Assembly (NCBI RefSeq): GCF_001278115.1
Contig: NZ_LIYD01000005.1
Location: forward strand, 1,370,551-1,434,550
Source: Flavobacterium akiainvivens
Lineage (GTDB): Bacteria > Bacteroidota > Bacteroidia > Flavobacteriales > Flavobacteriaceae
Length of the DNA: 64,000 nucleotides
Direction: 5' to 3'
The position numbers and the translations under genes are program-made. Numbering within the stretch: position 1 is the first letter of the stretch; each line of letters opens with the position of its first letter. Shown here piece by piece: positions 8,500 through 17,347 of the stretch. The notes beneath the pieces are model-generated. The model did not search any database. It saw only the letters and a program-made list of their open reading frames with translations, and had not been told where the DNA came from.

Positions 8500-8877
8500 A
8501 TGAAATTTAAGCACCGTCTTGCTTACTATCTTTTTGGCCTTTGCATGGGAGGTTTTTTAGTTGCAATGATCTTTAACAAACGCGGGCAGGAATTTTGCTA
8601 CCTGCCCAATTGCAGGGTTTTAAAAAACATCCGCAGTAAAGGAATTACCTATTCTAAGGAAGCCCTTGGCAAAATTGACCAAAAAATAGCCACTAAAGAC
8701 GATATTAAAAAGAGCCTGCAGTATGGCGATGTAGATTTTGGCAAAAGTAATACACCCCATAAAGGTGGTGGCAAAACATACATTATAGAAGGCCGGAACT
8801 TTAATAATGAAGACATTATAATCAATATTACAAACTACGAGCACAAGGCGGTACTGGAAGATATAACCAAACCATAA
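8500..8877 (+). CDS. Small membrane-anchored DUF4258-like protein
   Basis: A 125-residue protein with one N-terminal membrane segment (YYLFGLCMGGFLVAMIF), then a soluble part with FCYLPNCRVLKNIRSKGITYS and a C-terminal KTYIIEGRNFNNEDIIINIT. The soluble part resembles the DUF4258 family as found in small flavobacterial proteins; this is recognition by eye. Function unknown. The two cysteines in the FCYLPNC segment sit just after the membrane segment. Confidence 0.65.
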   Translation: MKFKHRLAYYLFGLCMGGFLVAMIFNKRGQEFCYLPNCRVLKNIRSKGITYSKEALGKIDQKIATKDDIKKSLQYGDVDFGKSNTPHKGGGKTYIIEGRNFNNEDIIINITNYEHKAVLEDITKP

Positions 8878-8896
8878 TTTTTTTATAACAAAAGCC

Positions 8897-8926
8897 TTGC
8901 AAATATAAAAAACTGTGCTATCTTTG
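8897..8926 (+). promoter_or_regulatory. Promoter of tRNA-Val
   Basis: TTG at 8897-8899, a 19-base gap, and TATCTTTG at 8919-8926 match the primary Bacteroidetes sigma consensus. The predicted start is about 30 bases ahead of the tRNA. Confidence 0.8.
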
Positions 8927-8964
8927 CACTCGCAATACGGAATTAACCACTGCATTGCAAAATA

Positions 8965-9039
8965 GGGCGATTAGCTCAGTTGGTTCAGAGCATCTCGTTT
9001 ACACCGAGAGGGTCGGGGGTTCGAATCCCTCATCGCCCA
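8965..9039 (+). tRNA. tRNA-Val (anticodon TAC)
   Basis: The acceptor GGGCGAT pairs with ATCGCCC (9032-9038); D arm GCTC/GAGC; anticodon stem TCTCG/CGAGA with the seven-base loop TTTACAC, giving anticodon TAC at 9000-9002; T arm GGGGGTTCGAATCCCTC-type with TTCGAAT loop. The discriminator is A9039 and CCA is not encoded. It is a single tRNA followed by a terminator. Confidence 0.97.
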
Positions 9040-9050
9040 CAGAAAGACAA

Positions 9051-9083
9051 ACAACGCCATTGAAATCCAATGGCGTTGTTTTA
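9051..9083 (+). terminator. Terminator after tRNA-Val
   Basis: ACAACGCCATTG pairs perfectly with CAATGGCGTTGT around a five-base loop, followed by TTTTATT. Confidence 0.9.
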
Positions 9084-9179
9084 TTCAAGTATACGAAACT
9101 AAAACGGGATTGAGACCCTACGCAATTATCGTACTGATTTAGTGTGTATTGACTAATAAAAATAACAGAAATTATTTTT

Positions 9180-10265
9180 TCAAGAATTCCTGTAATGTAT
9201 CTTGTACAAATCAGTACTATTTTCTATACCACGTAAATCTATATTTTTTATTAGTGTATACTTATAATTATGTAAAGAATTTAGGCTTTTAAAAAAAAAT
9301 CCTGTTACAAGTAACTCAGCCTTAAGACTGTTGCATAAATCTAAAACCCTTGAGCAAATATGTAAAGCTTCGCCATGATATGCTATTTCTGTTTTGGTAA
9401 GGCCCATCTCTGCCACAACAACTTTTCCCTCATTTATAGATGCCTTAAATTGCGGAACCACACCATAATTCTTTAAATAGTATTCTTTTTTATTTATTAA
9501 CACGGCGCTAAAATCAAAGTAGAGCTTCAAACAGTTTTGACGGTCAAATTTTTCATCTACTTTCCAGGTAATTACGGCTTCATCGCCCACATATTGGTAC
9601 ACTTCTGCATCATGGTTTAGCATTACATCATTAAGGTCTGCAAAACAATCCTGAATAAGCCGGCTGTATAATATGTGTCCAGATCGCTCTGCCAATATTG
9701 TAGATGATGTCATGTCTAAAAACATAAAAATCCTGTACTCTTCTATTGGGTTAATGTAAAGCCCATTAAAAATTTGCTTAAAAAAGCTTTTGCCTACTTT
9801 TTTCCTGAACATCAGAAAAAAATCGATGATAACATGTAAAACAACAGAATACAATATAAAGGACGATACCCAACCCGCAGAATTATCACTTCCGGGTATT
9901 AGATGATGCTCTTCAAAATATTTACCCAAAAAGCTGTCTCCAATAATATAAATTGAAAAAATACACACACAGATAAAAACCACAACATGTACAAATAGCG
10001 AAAACAACATTGATTTGTTTAATAATATATACTTATAAACAAAAAGCTGTAAAAGGTTTACTACTATGCCTATAAAAAGGCCGGTTAACATTGCAAGGCT
10101 AAACAGCCAGATATTATAACTGTTTTTATCTATGCCAAAAGACAAAAGATACTCACTCTCTATTACGCTATACGTCATTATTACATAAAATACATATCCG
10201 CTAACCCAAAGCCCTACAGACAGTAAAAACTCTTTTATGTAAAAAAAATGTTTGTTTTCTATCAA
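9180..10265 (-). CDS. Membrane class III adenylate/guanylate cyclase
   Basis: A 361-residue protein: about four to five membrane segments in residues 8-160, then a class III cyclase domain (about 180-350). The metal-binding Asp residues appear in FMFLDMTSST and YQYVGDEAVITWK. In the later motif the usual V-N-x-A-x-R reads ALHICSR, so the transition-state Arg is present but Asn is replaced by His. The product (cAMP or cGMP) cannot be told from this. Start is TTG; the next Met lies inside the first membrane segment. It is the last gene of a minus-strand run that includes the efflux operon, 11 bases after the 128-residue gene. Confidence 0.85.
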   Translation of the reverse strand: MIENKHFFYIKEFLLSVGLWVSGYVFYVIMTYSVIESEYLLSFGIDKNSYNIWLFSLAMLTGLFIGIVVNLLQLFVYKYILLNKSMLFSLFVHVVVFICVCIFSIYIIGDSFLGKYFEEHHLIPGSDNSAGWVSSFILYSVVLHVIIDFFLMFRKKVGKSFFKQIFNGLYINPIEEYRIFMFLDMTSSTILAERSGHILYSRLIQDCFADLNDVMLNHDAEVYQYVGDEAVITWKVDEKFDRQNCLKLYFDFSAVLINKKEYYLKNYGVVPQFKASINEGKVVVAEMGLTKTEIAYHGEALHICSRVLDLCNSLKAELLVTGFFFKSLNSLHNYKYTLIKNIDLRGIENSTDLYKIHYRNS

Positions 10266-10276
10266 TTGCCGGTAGT

Positions 10277-10663
10277 TTAAAAAATTTGGTATTTGAGTAG
10301 TGTATCTAATATAAAACCTCTTAAAAATGTTCTATAATGGTTTTCAAAACCCGGATGCCTATCGTCTTGAAGCTTTAAATATTCATTCTGCAAAAATGTA
10401 GATGGAGGTAATTGGGTTACAAAGAAAAGCTGAATTAAAATGTCTTTAGCACTGGCGTTCTTTATCTCCGACGTTTTTAAATGTATATCAAGCTCTTTAG
10501 TAAAATGTGTTAACTTTAATTCTTTACTTTTTAAAAAAGACTGTAAAGCGCTATTTAATTTTGCTTCTCTTACTATGAAAACATCCAGAAATGGATAGGT
10601 TAAAGATATTTCAAAAGCATCTTTAATCTTTTCGCGGTTTGTATCGTTAACCATATAATTCAT
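10277..10663 (-). CDS. Unrecognised 128-residue protein, possibly a TetR-type ligand domain without HTH
   Basis: A mostly helical, charged cytosolic protein that I do not recognise confidently. The segments YPFLDVFIVREAKLN near residue 23, then an A-x-DILIQLFFVTQLPPSTFL helix near residue 73 and a closing FENHYRTFLRGFILDTLLK helix, recall the ligand-binding half of Bacteroidota TetR regulators, which are often encoded beside RND pumps. No helix-turn-helix precedes them: the start codon lies only 52 bases after the efflux gene stop. It may be a truncated regulator, a stand-alone domain, or something unrelated. It sits between the OMF and cyclase genes on the same strand. Confidence 0.5.
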   Translation of the reverse strand: MNYMVNDTNREKIKDAFEISLTYPFLDVFIVREAKLNSALQSFLKSKELKLTHFTKELDIHLKTSEIKNASAKDILIQLFFVTQLPPSTFLQNEYLKLQDDRHPGFENHYRTFLRGFILDTLLKYQIF

Positions 10664-10668
10664 GTAAA

Positions 10669-10701
10669 TCCCGTTCCCGAAAATATTTATCAGGAACGGG
10701 A
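10669..10701. repeat. Intercistronic hairpin between OMF and the 128-residue gene
   Basis: TCCCGTTCC and GGAACGGGA form a perfect 9-bp stem around a 15-base loop. There is no T tract in the minus-strand direction, so it is more likely an mRNA-stabilising or attenuating hairpin than a full terminator (inference). Confidence 0.7.
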
Positions 10702-10715
10702 ATAATAAACAACAA

Positions 10716-12122
10716 CTAATCTACACCCCCACCAAGGGCGCGATATAACTCTATCATGGCATTAACCTGTTCAAGCTTAATATTTATAGCTTCAAGGTCG
10801 TTTTGCAGGGCACTGTTTTGTGCTGTAATTACTTCAAGATAATCAGCCATACCATTACCATACAATAAATTAGCATCTTTAACCGCTTTATCAAGCGAAG
10901 CCGTTTTTTGTACAACCAGCCCCTGCCTTTCCTGTGCATATTTTAGTTTAGACATGGCATCTGAAACCTCGCCCACAGCAGTGGTGTATGATTGTTTAAA
11001 GGCTATAACCGCTTTTTCCTGCTCTATTTGCGCTACTTTATAAGCGGTACTCAGTTCCTTTTTCCTGAATAACGGCTGTACTAACCCGGCAGCAATGGTT
11101 TTAGTTATAGACCCCGGAAAATCAAACCATTTTTCAAACTCAAAAGTATTAGCCCCCACAGATGGCGTTAGAGTTAACGACGGATACATAGCCGCTTTAG
11201 CCAGCCCTGCCTTTGCCGCAGCCGACATTACAAGGTATTCTGAAGCTTTTACATCGGGCCTGCGGCTTAGTAATGAGGCTGGTACCCCTGCCGGAAATTT
11301 AGCCTCTATGGTATTACTGTCAAGGCTTCCGGCCCTCTCTACCCTGTCGGGAAATGCACCGCACAAAATCTGTAATGCATTTTCCTGCACTGCAATGCTG
11401 GCTTTAGCCTGTGGCAACAGTAGTTCGGCAGTTTTCTTTTGTGCCTCAGTCTGGTCTAACGCAAGCGAGCTTATAGTGCCCGAATTGTATTGCAGGCGCA
11501 TCATTTTTAAGGTGCTGTCTGTAAGCTCAATATTTTTTTCGGCTATTTTAAGCTGCTCGTCTAAACCCAGCAGGTTGTAGTATGCCTGTGCCACCTGTAC
11601 AATAATCCTGGTTTTTAATGCCTGAAGGTTTTCTTTCTGGGCAAAATAGGCTGCACGGGTATCGCGTTTGCGCAAAGCCGCCTTGCCCCACACATCTGCC
11701 TCCCACGAAAGTGAAAGGCTGGCATTATAATCGTCAAGATATTCCTGCCCTGTAAACTGCTCGCTTAAAGAACCGTTAAGTGATGTTTTAGATAAATATT
11801 GCCTGTTAGCACTAACATTTAGGTCTAACGAAGGTAATATAGACAACTTAGCCTGTTTATAGTTCAGGTCCAGCTGCTCCATAGTTTTAAGCGCTGTAGC
11901 TACCTCAAAGTTTTTTGTCAGGGCTTTATCTATAAGCTCCTGTAATTTAGTGTCTTTATAAAACTCCTTCCACGGCATTGCAATACTGTCTCCGGTAAGC
12001 CTAAAATCTTCCCTGAAAGCAGCGGGAGCATTCAGTTCCTCCCGCTGGTATTTTTTACCTACCACACAAGATGACAGGCTTATTGTTGTAAGAGCAAATG
12101 CTATATAATATGTTGCTTTCAT
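10716..12122 (-). CDS. Outer-membrane efflux lipoprotein (NodT/OprM type)
   Basis: A 468-residue outer-membrane channel of an RND tripartite pump. It has a lipoprotein signal (TISLSSC, Cys about 19), the VGKKYQREELNAPAAF opening typical of the NodT subfamily, and two internally repeated helical-hairpin regions: ALTKNFEVATALKTMEQ ... LSWEADVWGKAALRKRDTRA in the first half and LLSRRPDVKASEYLVMSAAAKAG ... LEVITAQNSALQNDL in the second. Its start codon shares a base with the RND stop (TAATG), indicating translational coupling in the order MFP-RND-OMF. Confidence 0.95.
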   Translation of the reverse strand: MKATYYIAFALTTISLSSCVVGKKYQREELNAPAAFREDFRLTGDSIAMPWKEFYKDTKLQELIDKALTKNFEVATALKTMEQLDLNYKQAKLSILPSLDLNVSANRQYLSKTSLNGSLSEQFTGQEYLDDYNASLSLSWEADVWGKAALRKRDTRAAYFAQKENLQALKTRIIVQVAQAYYNLLGLDEQLKIAEKNIELTDSTLKMMRLQYNSGTISSLALDQTEAQKKTAELLLPQAKASIAVQENALQILCGAFPDRVERAGSLDSNTIEAKFPAGVPASLLSRRPDVKASEYLVMSAAAKAGLAKAAMYPSLTLTPSVGANTFEFEKWFDFPGSITKTIAAGLVQPLFRKKELSTAYKVAQIEQEKAVIAFKQSYTTAVGEVSDAMSKLKYAQERQGLVVQKTASLDKAVKDANLLYGNGMADYLEVITAQNSALQNDLEAINIKLEQVNAMIELYRALGGGVD

Positions 12123-15100
12123 TATTCTTGTATTGTTGAATTAACCGTTTTAGGCTGTCCGGATATTTTCTCCTGGAGGTACTGGAACAGTATGTACAGT
12201 ATAGGGATAACAAATATGCCCAGTACTACACCGCTAAACATACCCACGGCGGCACTTACACTTATGGATCTGTTACCTATTGCCGTACCACCCGATGCAA
12301 ACATTAGCGGCAACATACCTACTATAAAGGCCAGCGAGGTCATGATAATAGGCCTTAACCTTGAACGTGCGCCATCAATAGCTGAGTCTATAAGTGACAG
12401 TCCTGATTTTCTTCGCTGTACGGCAAACTCTACAATAAGTATGGCATTTTTAGCCAATAGCCCCACAAGCATAATCAATCCCACCTGAACGTATATGTTA
12501 TTATCTAAGACTACTGCTTTTATACCTAAAAAGGCACCTAACACTCCTGTTGGTATACTAAGCAGTACAGCAAGTGGCAACAGGTAGCTTTCATACTGCG
12601 CTGCCAGCAAGAAGAACACAAATAACAGGCAAAGGCCAAAGATGGCTACAGTCTGGTTGCCGGCAGCTTTTTCTTCAAGGCTAAGCCCTGTCCACTCATA
12701 ACTATAGTCAGATGGGAGATTATTCATAACTGTTTCAATGCTTTCCATAATATCGCCACTGCTGTAACCCGGCAGGGCCACTGCGGTAATACTAACCGAG
12801 TTGTACAGGTTGTAACGGTTTACAGATTCCGGCCCGTATACTTTTTTAAGCGTAACTAAAGAGCGTACCGGAACCATTTGCATATCGGCATTGCGCACAA
12901 AAATTTCGTTAAAGGCATCTTCATCGGTCCTGAAAACACCATCGGCCTTCACATTTACCCTATAAAATTTGCCAAAGCGTGTAAAGTCTGACGACTGGTC
13001 TCCGGCAAAATAGGTTTGTATGTTGTTTAGCAATTCGCGTATGCTCACCCCCATTTGTTTGGCCTTGTCTTCATCTACCTCAAGTTCCAGCTGCGGGTAA
13101 TCTGCCCTGAAGGTGGTGTAGGCATACTGCACACCAGGCTGCTGCATAATTTGCCCTATAACCCTGTCTGCCATTGCTTTTAGTACAGCCGGGTCTTTAG
13201 ATGTCCTGTCCTGCAATACAATCTCTGCACCGCTGGTTACACCAAAACCCTCTACAGGGGGCATGCGCAGCGCCATAATCTGGCCTTCTTTAATGGTAGC
13301 CAGTTTACCGCTCACTATGCCTAATATTTGTTCAATATCTTTTACTGCGCCGCGCTCTTTCTTTGGCTTCAGTTTTATAAAGCCCATAGCATAAGCTGGG
13401 CTGGCACTATTGCTCAAAATGTTGAAACCTGTAATGCTGGTATTGTTATCTATGGCCTCCACACCCTCAAGTTGTTGTTGTATTTTTTTTACAACCTGTG
13501 TAGTCCTGTCAAGCGCGGTGCCCGGCGGCATAGAAAGGCTATAAATCATAAAGCCGTCATCTTCCAGCGGTACAAAGCTTTTTGGCGTAGACGCCATACT
13601 GAACACCGCAAGCGCTGTAATGCCCAAAACAAAACCAGTGGCTATCCATTTCCTGTTTATAAGGAAACGTACACCGTTTATATACCTGCCCGTAAGGTTG
13701 TTGAATGAGGAATTGAATCCGGTAAAGAAACGCTGTTTAAAGCTTGTTTTAGTATGACTATTGTCATGCCCGTGAGCATGGGTATTTTTAAGCAAAATGG
13801 CACAAAGCGCAGGTGTTAGCGTAAGCGCATTCACCGCTGAAATTACAATGGCTATGGCAAGCGTATAGGCAAACTGTTTGTAGAATATACCCGATGAACC
13901 CGTCATAAAACCAATTGGGATAAACACAGCCGACATTACAAGAGTTATGGATATTACTGCCCCCGTGATTTCTGACATGGCACTGTGGGTGGCTTCTTTT
14001 GGCGTAAGGCCCGCATCTTCCTCCATTTTACTGTGTACGGCTTCTACCACAACAATGGCATCATCTACTACGATACCAATAGCGAGTACCAATGCAAACA
14101 GTGTAAGTATGTTGATGGTAAACCCAAATACAAGCAGGAAGAAAAACGTACCCACAATAGCAACCGGTACAGCAATAGCCGGGATTATGGTAGAACGCCA
14201 GTCCTGAAGGAACAGGTACACAACAATAAATACAAGTAAAAACGCTTCAATAAGGGTAGATTTTACCTGGCCTGTAGCTTCGTCAAGGCGTTCTTTGGTG
14301 CTCATTACACCCGTATATTTAATACCCGGAGGGAAAGATTTTGAAAGCCTTTCAATTTCCTGGTTTACACCAATTTCTATATCATTTGCATTAGAACCTG
14401 ATGTTTGCAGTATAGCTATGGTAACGGCATTTTTTCCGTTCGATTTGTTATCGCCGCTATACGATATAGAACCAAATTCTACACGGGCTACATCTTTAAG
14501 GCGCAGCAGGTTACTTCCATCATTCTTAACTACAATATCTGAATACTGTTCGGGCTTGTTCTTTTTACCTTTGTAGCGGATTACATATTCCAGCGCGGCA
14601 TCAGACTCCTCGCCCAACTTGCCGGGAGCCGATTCAAGGCTTTGGTCGGCAATGGCATTGGTAATGTCTGACGGCACAAGTCCGGCATTGGCCATTTTTC
14701 TTGGGTCGAGCCAAATGCGCATTGAGTAGTCTTTAGCACCAAAAATCTGCGCCTGCCCTACGCCCGGCACGCGCTTTATTTGCGGAACAAGGTTTATATT
14801 GGCATAATTTTGCAGGAAAAGCTCGTCATACTTCTCATTATCTTCGGTGTACAGGTTGAAGATAACAATCATACTGTTTTGCTGCTTACTGGTGGTAAGC
14901 CCCATACGTACAACCTCCTGCGGCAACTTTGGCGTGGCCTGCTGCACACGGTTTTGCACGTTTACCGCGGCTTGGTCAGGGTCTACACCCTGTTTAAATA
15001 TTACGCTAATAGAAAACGAACCATCGTTACTGGCTGTAGATTTTATGTATTGCATATTCTCTACACCATTTATCTGCTCTTCGAGTGGCGTTACTACTGA

Positions 15101-15277
15101 ACGTATAACCGTTTCGCTGTTACCACCCGGATATGAGCCGCTAACCATAACCGTAGGCGGCGAAATGTCCGGAAACCTGGTTACCGATAGCCTTGTTAAA
15201 CCAAGGATACCCAGTATAACCAGTACAGTAGATATTACTGTGGCCAGTACAGGCCTGTCTATTATATTCTTTAACAT
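12122..15277 (-). CDS. RND multidrug efflux transporter, HAE1/AcrB type
   Basis: A 1,051-residue inner-membrane proton-driven pump with the full 12-segment RND architecture and two periplasmic domains. The N-terminus (IIDRPVLATVISTVLVILG, then FPDISPP) and the TM4 proton-relay pair Asp405-Asp406 in GIVVDDAIVVVE match AcrB (Asp407/408). The second half carries the repeat (NAILIVEFAVQ, SRLRPIIMTSLAFIVGMLPLMFASG). The cytoplasmic TM6-TM7 linker contains a short His-rich stretch (HAHGHDNSH). Expected substrates are hydrophobic or amphipathic drugs; the actual ones are unknown. Confidence 0.96.
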   Translation of the reverse strand: MLKNIIDRPVLATVISTVLVILGILGLTRLSVTRFPDISPPTVMVSGSYPGGNSETVIRSVVTPLEEQINGVENMQYIKSTASNDGSFSISVIFKQGVDPDQAAVNVQNRVQQATPKLPQEVVRMGLTTSKQQNSMIVIFNLYTEDNEKYDELFLQNYANINLVPQIKRVPGVGQAQIFGAKDYSMRIWLDPRKMANAGLVPSDITNAIADQSLESAPGKLGEESDAALEYVIRYKGKKNKPEQYSDIVVKNDGSNLLRLKDVARVEFGSISYSGDNKSNGKNAVTIAILQTSGSNANDIEIGVNQEIERLSKSFPPGIKYTGVMSTKERLDEATGQVKSTLIEAFLLVFIVVYLFLQDWRSTIIPAIAVPVAIVGTFFFLLVFGFTINILTLFALVLAIGIVVDDAIVVVEAVHSKMEEDAGLTPKEATHSAMSEITGAVISITLVMSAVFIPIGFMTGSSGIFYKQFAYTLAIAIVISAVNALTLTPALCAILLKNTHAHGHDNSHTKTSFKQRFFTGFNSSFNNLTGRYINGVRFLINRKWIATGFVLGITALAVFSMASTPKSFVPLEDDGFMIYSLSMPPGTALDRTTQVVKKIQQQLEGVEAIDNNTSITGFNILSNSASPAYAMGFIKLKPKKERGAVKDIEQILGIVSGKLATIKEGQIMALRMPPVEGFGVTSGAEIVLQDRTSKDPAVLKAMADRVIGQIMQQPGVQYAYTTFRADYPQLELEVDEDKAKQMGVSIRELLNNIQTYFAGDQSSDFTRFGKFYRVNVKADGVFRTDEDAFNEIFVRNADMQMVPVRSLVTLKKVYGPESVNRYNLYNSVSITAVALPGYSSGDIMESIETVMNNLPSDYSYEWTGLSLEEKAAGNQTVAIFGLCLLFVFFLLAAQYESYLLPLAVLLSIPTGVLGAFLGIKAVVLDNNIYVQVGLIMLVGLLAKNAILIVEFAVQRRKSGLSLIDSAIDGARSRLRPIIMTSLAFIVGMLPLMFASGGTAIGNRSISVSAAVGMFSGVVLGIFVIPILYILFQYLQEKISGQPKTVNSTIQE

Positions 15278-15307
15278 AGATATGTTTTATTAGTAAATCT
15301 TGTGGGA

Positions 15308-16441
15308 TTATTTTTTGGCTACAGGTGCCTGGGCCGCGCCTTCTTTTGCAGTAACCTCCATACCATCGGCAAGGGCATCTATATTATTAAGCGCCACTTT
15401 ATCGCCTGATTTGAGGCCTTTGCCTACAAAATAATTGTTATCTGCGCTACCGGCAATTTCTATAGGTGTCATGGCTACTTTACCGCCATTTAGGGTAAAC
15501 ACAAAAAACTTGTCCTGTATGTCTTTTACGCTGGCCATAGGTATACTTACTACAGATGAAAGGCTTCCGTTAAGTATTACCCTTGCCGAACCACCCGAAC
15601 GCAGGTATTTTTTAGGGTTCGGGAAAATGGCCTTTAAAGAAATACTTCCGGTAGTACGGTCTATATTACCACTGGCTACCTCTACCGTACCTTTATGTTC
15701 ATAAATGCTACCATCGGCAAGGATAAGCTCTACACCTTTGTTCTGGGCTGTATCTTTTTGATAGGCCAGGTAATCAGCTTCACTTAATGAGAAGTAGACA
15801 AATACAGTGTTAATATCCGATAGTGTTGTAAGCGGTGCGGCATCAGTAGGTGTTACCAGGTTGCCTATCCGGTTAGGGATTCGGCTTATGTAGCCACTTA
15901 CCGGGGCTTTAATAAGTGAGAAATCGGCATTAAGGCGCGATGAACCCAAAGAAGCTTTTGCCTGAGCAAGTTGTGCTTTTGCAGCCTCAAGGTTCGCTTC
16001 GGCCGTTTTTAGCTGCATGGGCGAAAAAACCTTACCTTCTACAAGCGGCTTTATTTTTTCTACCTCAAGGCGGGCATTGGCAAGGTTAGCCTCGGCATTT
16101 TTGTAGGCAGCCTCACTGTTGTGCACCTGCTCTTCATATACATCGCCTTTAATTTTAAACAGCGACTGGCCTTTTTGTACATAATCGCCCTCTTTTATAT
16201 AAATGGCTTCAAGATAGCCCGATACCTGCGCTTTTATATCTACATTAACGCTGCCTTCTATAATGCCCGGATATTTTTTATCAACCTCACCGGTACCCGA
16301 TTGTACGGTTAAAAAGTCTACTTCAGGCTTTGGCATTTGCTGCGCGGCATCGCCACCACTTTGCCCGCAAGAGACAAATGAGGCTGCTGCCAACAAAAAC
16401 AATGCTGCTTTAAAAGTGCAATAGCTTAGGGAAAATTTCAT
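15308..16441 (-). CDS. RND efflux periplasmic adaptor (AcrA type, lipoprotein)
   Basis: A 377-residue membrane-fusion protein: lipoprotein signal (ASFVSCGQ), barrel-sandwich halves (VDIKAQVSGYLEAIYIKEGDYVQKGQSLFKI and LIKAPVSGYISRIPNRIGNLVTP) flanking a coiled-coil hairpin (about residues 95-165), then beta-barrel and membrane-proximal domains (RSGGSARVILNGSL; GKGLKSGDKVALNNIDALADG). It is the first gene of the efflux operon, 30 bases ahead of the RND gene and 153 bases after the response regulator stop. Confidence 0.94.
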   Translation of the reverse strand: MKFSLSYCTFKAALFLLAAASFVSCGQSGGDAAQQMPKPEVDFLTVQSGTGEVDKKYPGIIEGSVNVDIKAQVSGYLEAIYIKEGDYVQKGQSLFKIKGDVYEEQVHNSEAAYKNAEANLANARLEVEKIKPLVEGKVFSPMQLKTAEANLEAAKAQLAQAKASLGSSRLNADFSLIKAPVSGYISRIPNRIGNLVTPTDAAPLTTLSDINTVFVYFSLSEADYLAYQKDTAQNKGVELILADGSIYEHKGTVEVASGNIDRTTGSISLKAIFPNPKKYLRSGGSARVILNGSLSSVVSIPMASVKDIQDKFFVFTLNGGKVAMTPIEIAGSADNNYFVGKGLKSGDKVALNNIDALADGMEVTAKEGAAQAPVAKK

Positions 16442-16471
16442 TGTTATTTACTGATTAATAGTTTTATACAG

Positions 16472-16479
16472 CAAAATAA
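16472..16479 (-). promoter_or_regulatory. Candidate -7 element for the first efflux operon
   Basis: The minus strand reads TTATTTTG, one mismatch from TAnnTTTG, 30 bases ahead of the adaptor gene. AGTGTA occurs just upstream at 16481-16486 and again at 16517-16522, resembling the repeat ahead of the kinase gene at 18548-18579. Confidence 0.35.
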
Positions 16480-16594
16480 CAGTGTAAAAAAGCAGGTTGG
16501 AAAGATATTTAACCGAAGTGTATTTTTTGGTATTTGAAACGTAAAATTGGCAAACTCAAAAAATAGTCATAACCTTAATTTTAAAACCCGGCGA

Positions 16595-17344
16595 CTAATA
16601 ATCAATCCATGATTTTAAGAGGGCGGCCTTTTCCCGGCTTACTATAATTTCAAGGCCGGGGTTGTTTTTTATAAGCACTACCAGTTTAGAGTTAAAATGA
16701 TTATAAATCTGGTCTATGGCATCTATGTGAATAATATACTGGCGGTTTGCCCTGAAAAATAACTTTGGGTCGAGCTGGCTCTCAAGCTCATCCATATTTA
16801 AGGCTATTACCTCTTCTGTACCGTTGTGCAGCTTTGCACGTGTAATTTTATGCTCTAAATAAAAGTACTTAACATCAGAAACTAAAAGTGTTTTAAACCC
16901 ATCTCTGTAAGGCAGTAAAAAACGGCTACGGTAATCTTTTGTAGACACAAAGCTCAAAAGGCTTTCAAGTTTTTTACTTAAGTCACCTTCTACAGTATTA
17001 TTCAGTTTAGAAAAGGATATTGCAAGTTCATCCTGTTCTATGGGTTTAAGAAGGTAATCTATACTGTTAAACTTAAAGGCCCTTACGGCATATTCATCAT
17101 AGGCTGTGGTAAAAATTATGGGGCAGGTAATTTTTACTTTCGAAAATATCTCAAAACTAAGGCCATCGCTAAGCCTTACATCCATCATTACCAGCCCGGG
17201 CATAGGGTTAGCCGAAAGCCAGGCAACACTATCGGCAATACTCTCTAACACCTCAACAATAACAGCATCGGGTTTTAAAGCCATAATAAGCCTTGTAAGC
17301 CTGTCGGCATTCGGTTTTTCGTCTTCTATTATTACAATATTCAT
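16595..17344 (-). CDS. LytTR-family response regulator
   Basis: A 249-residue regulator: receiver domain (acidic pocket IIEDE, phospho-acceptor in LVMMDVRLSDG near residue 55, Thr in IIFTTAYDEYAV, Lys in YLLKPIE) followed by a LytTR DNA-binding domain (about 150-249; SRFLLPYRDGFKTLLVSDVKYFYLE, FFRANRQYIIHIDAI). Such regulators bind paired direct repeats. It begins three bases after the kinase stop, so the pair forms one operon, and it lies directly upstream of the efflux operon on the same strand; control of the pump is likely but inferred. Confidence 0.94.
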   Translation of the reverse strand: MNIVIIEDEKPNADRLTRLIMALKPDAVIVEVLESIADSVAWLSANPMPGLVMMDVRLSDGLSFEIFSKVKITCPIIFTTAYDEYAVRAFKFNSIDYLLKPIEQDELAISFSKLNNTVEGDLSKKLESLLSFVSTKDYRSRFLLPYRDGFKTLLVSDVKYFYLEHKITRAKLHNGTEEVIALNMDELESQLDPKLFFRANRQYIIHIDAIDQIYNHFNSKLVVLIKNNPGLEIIVSREKAALLKSWIDY

Positions 17345-17347
17345 TGT

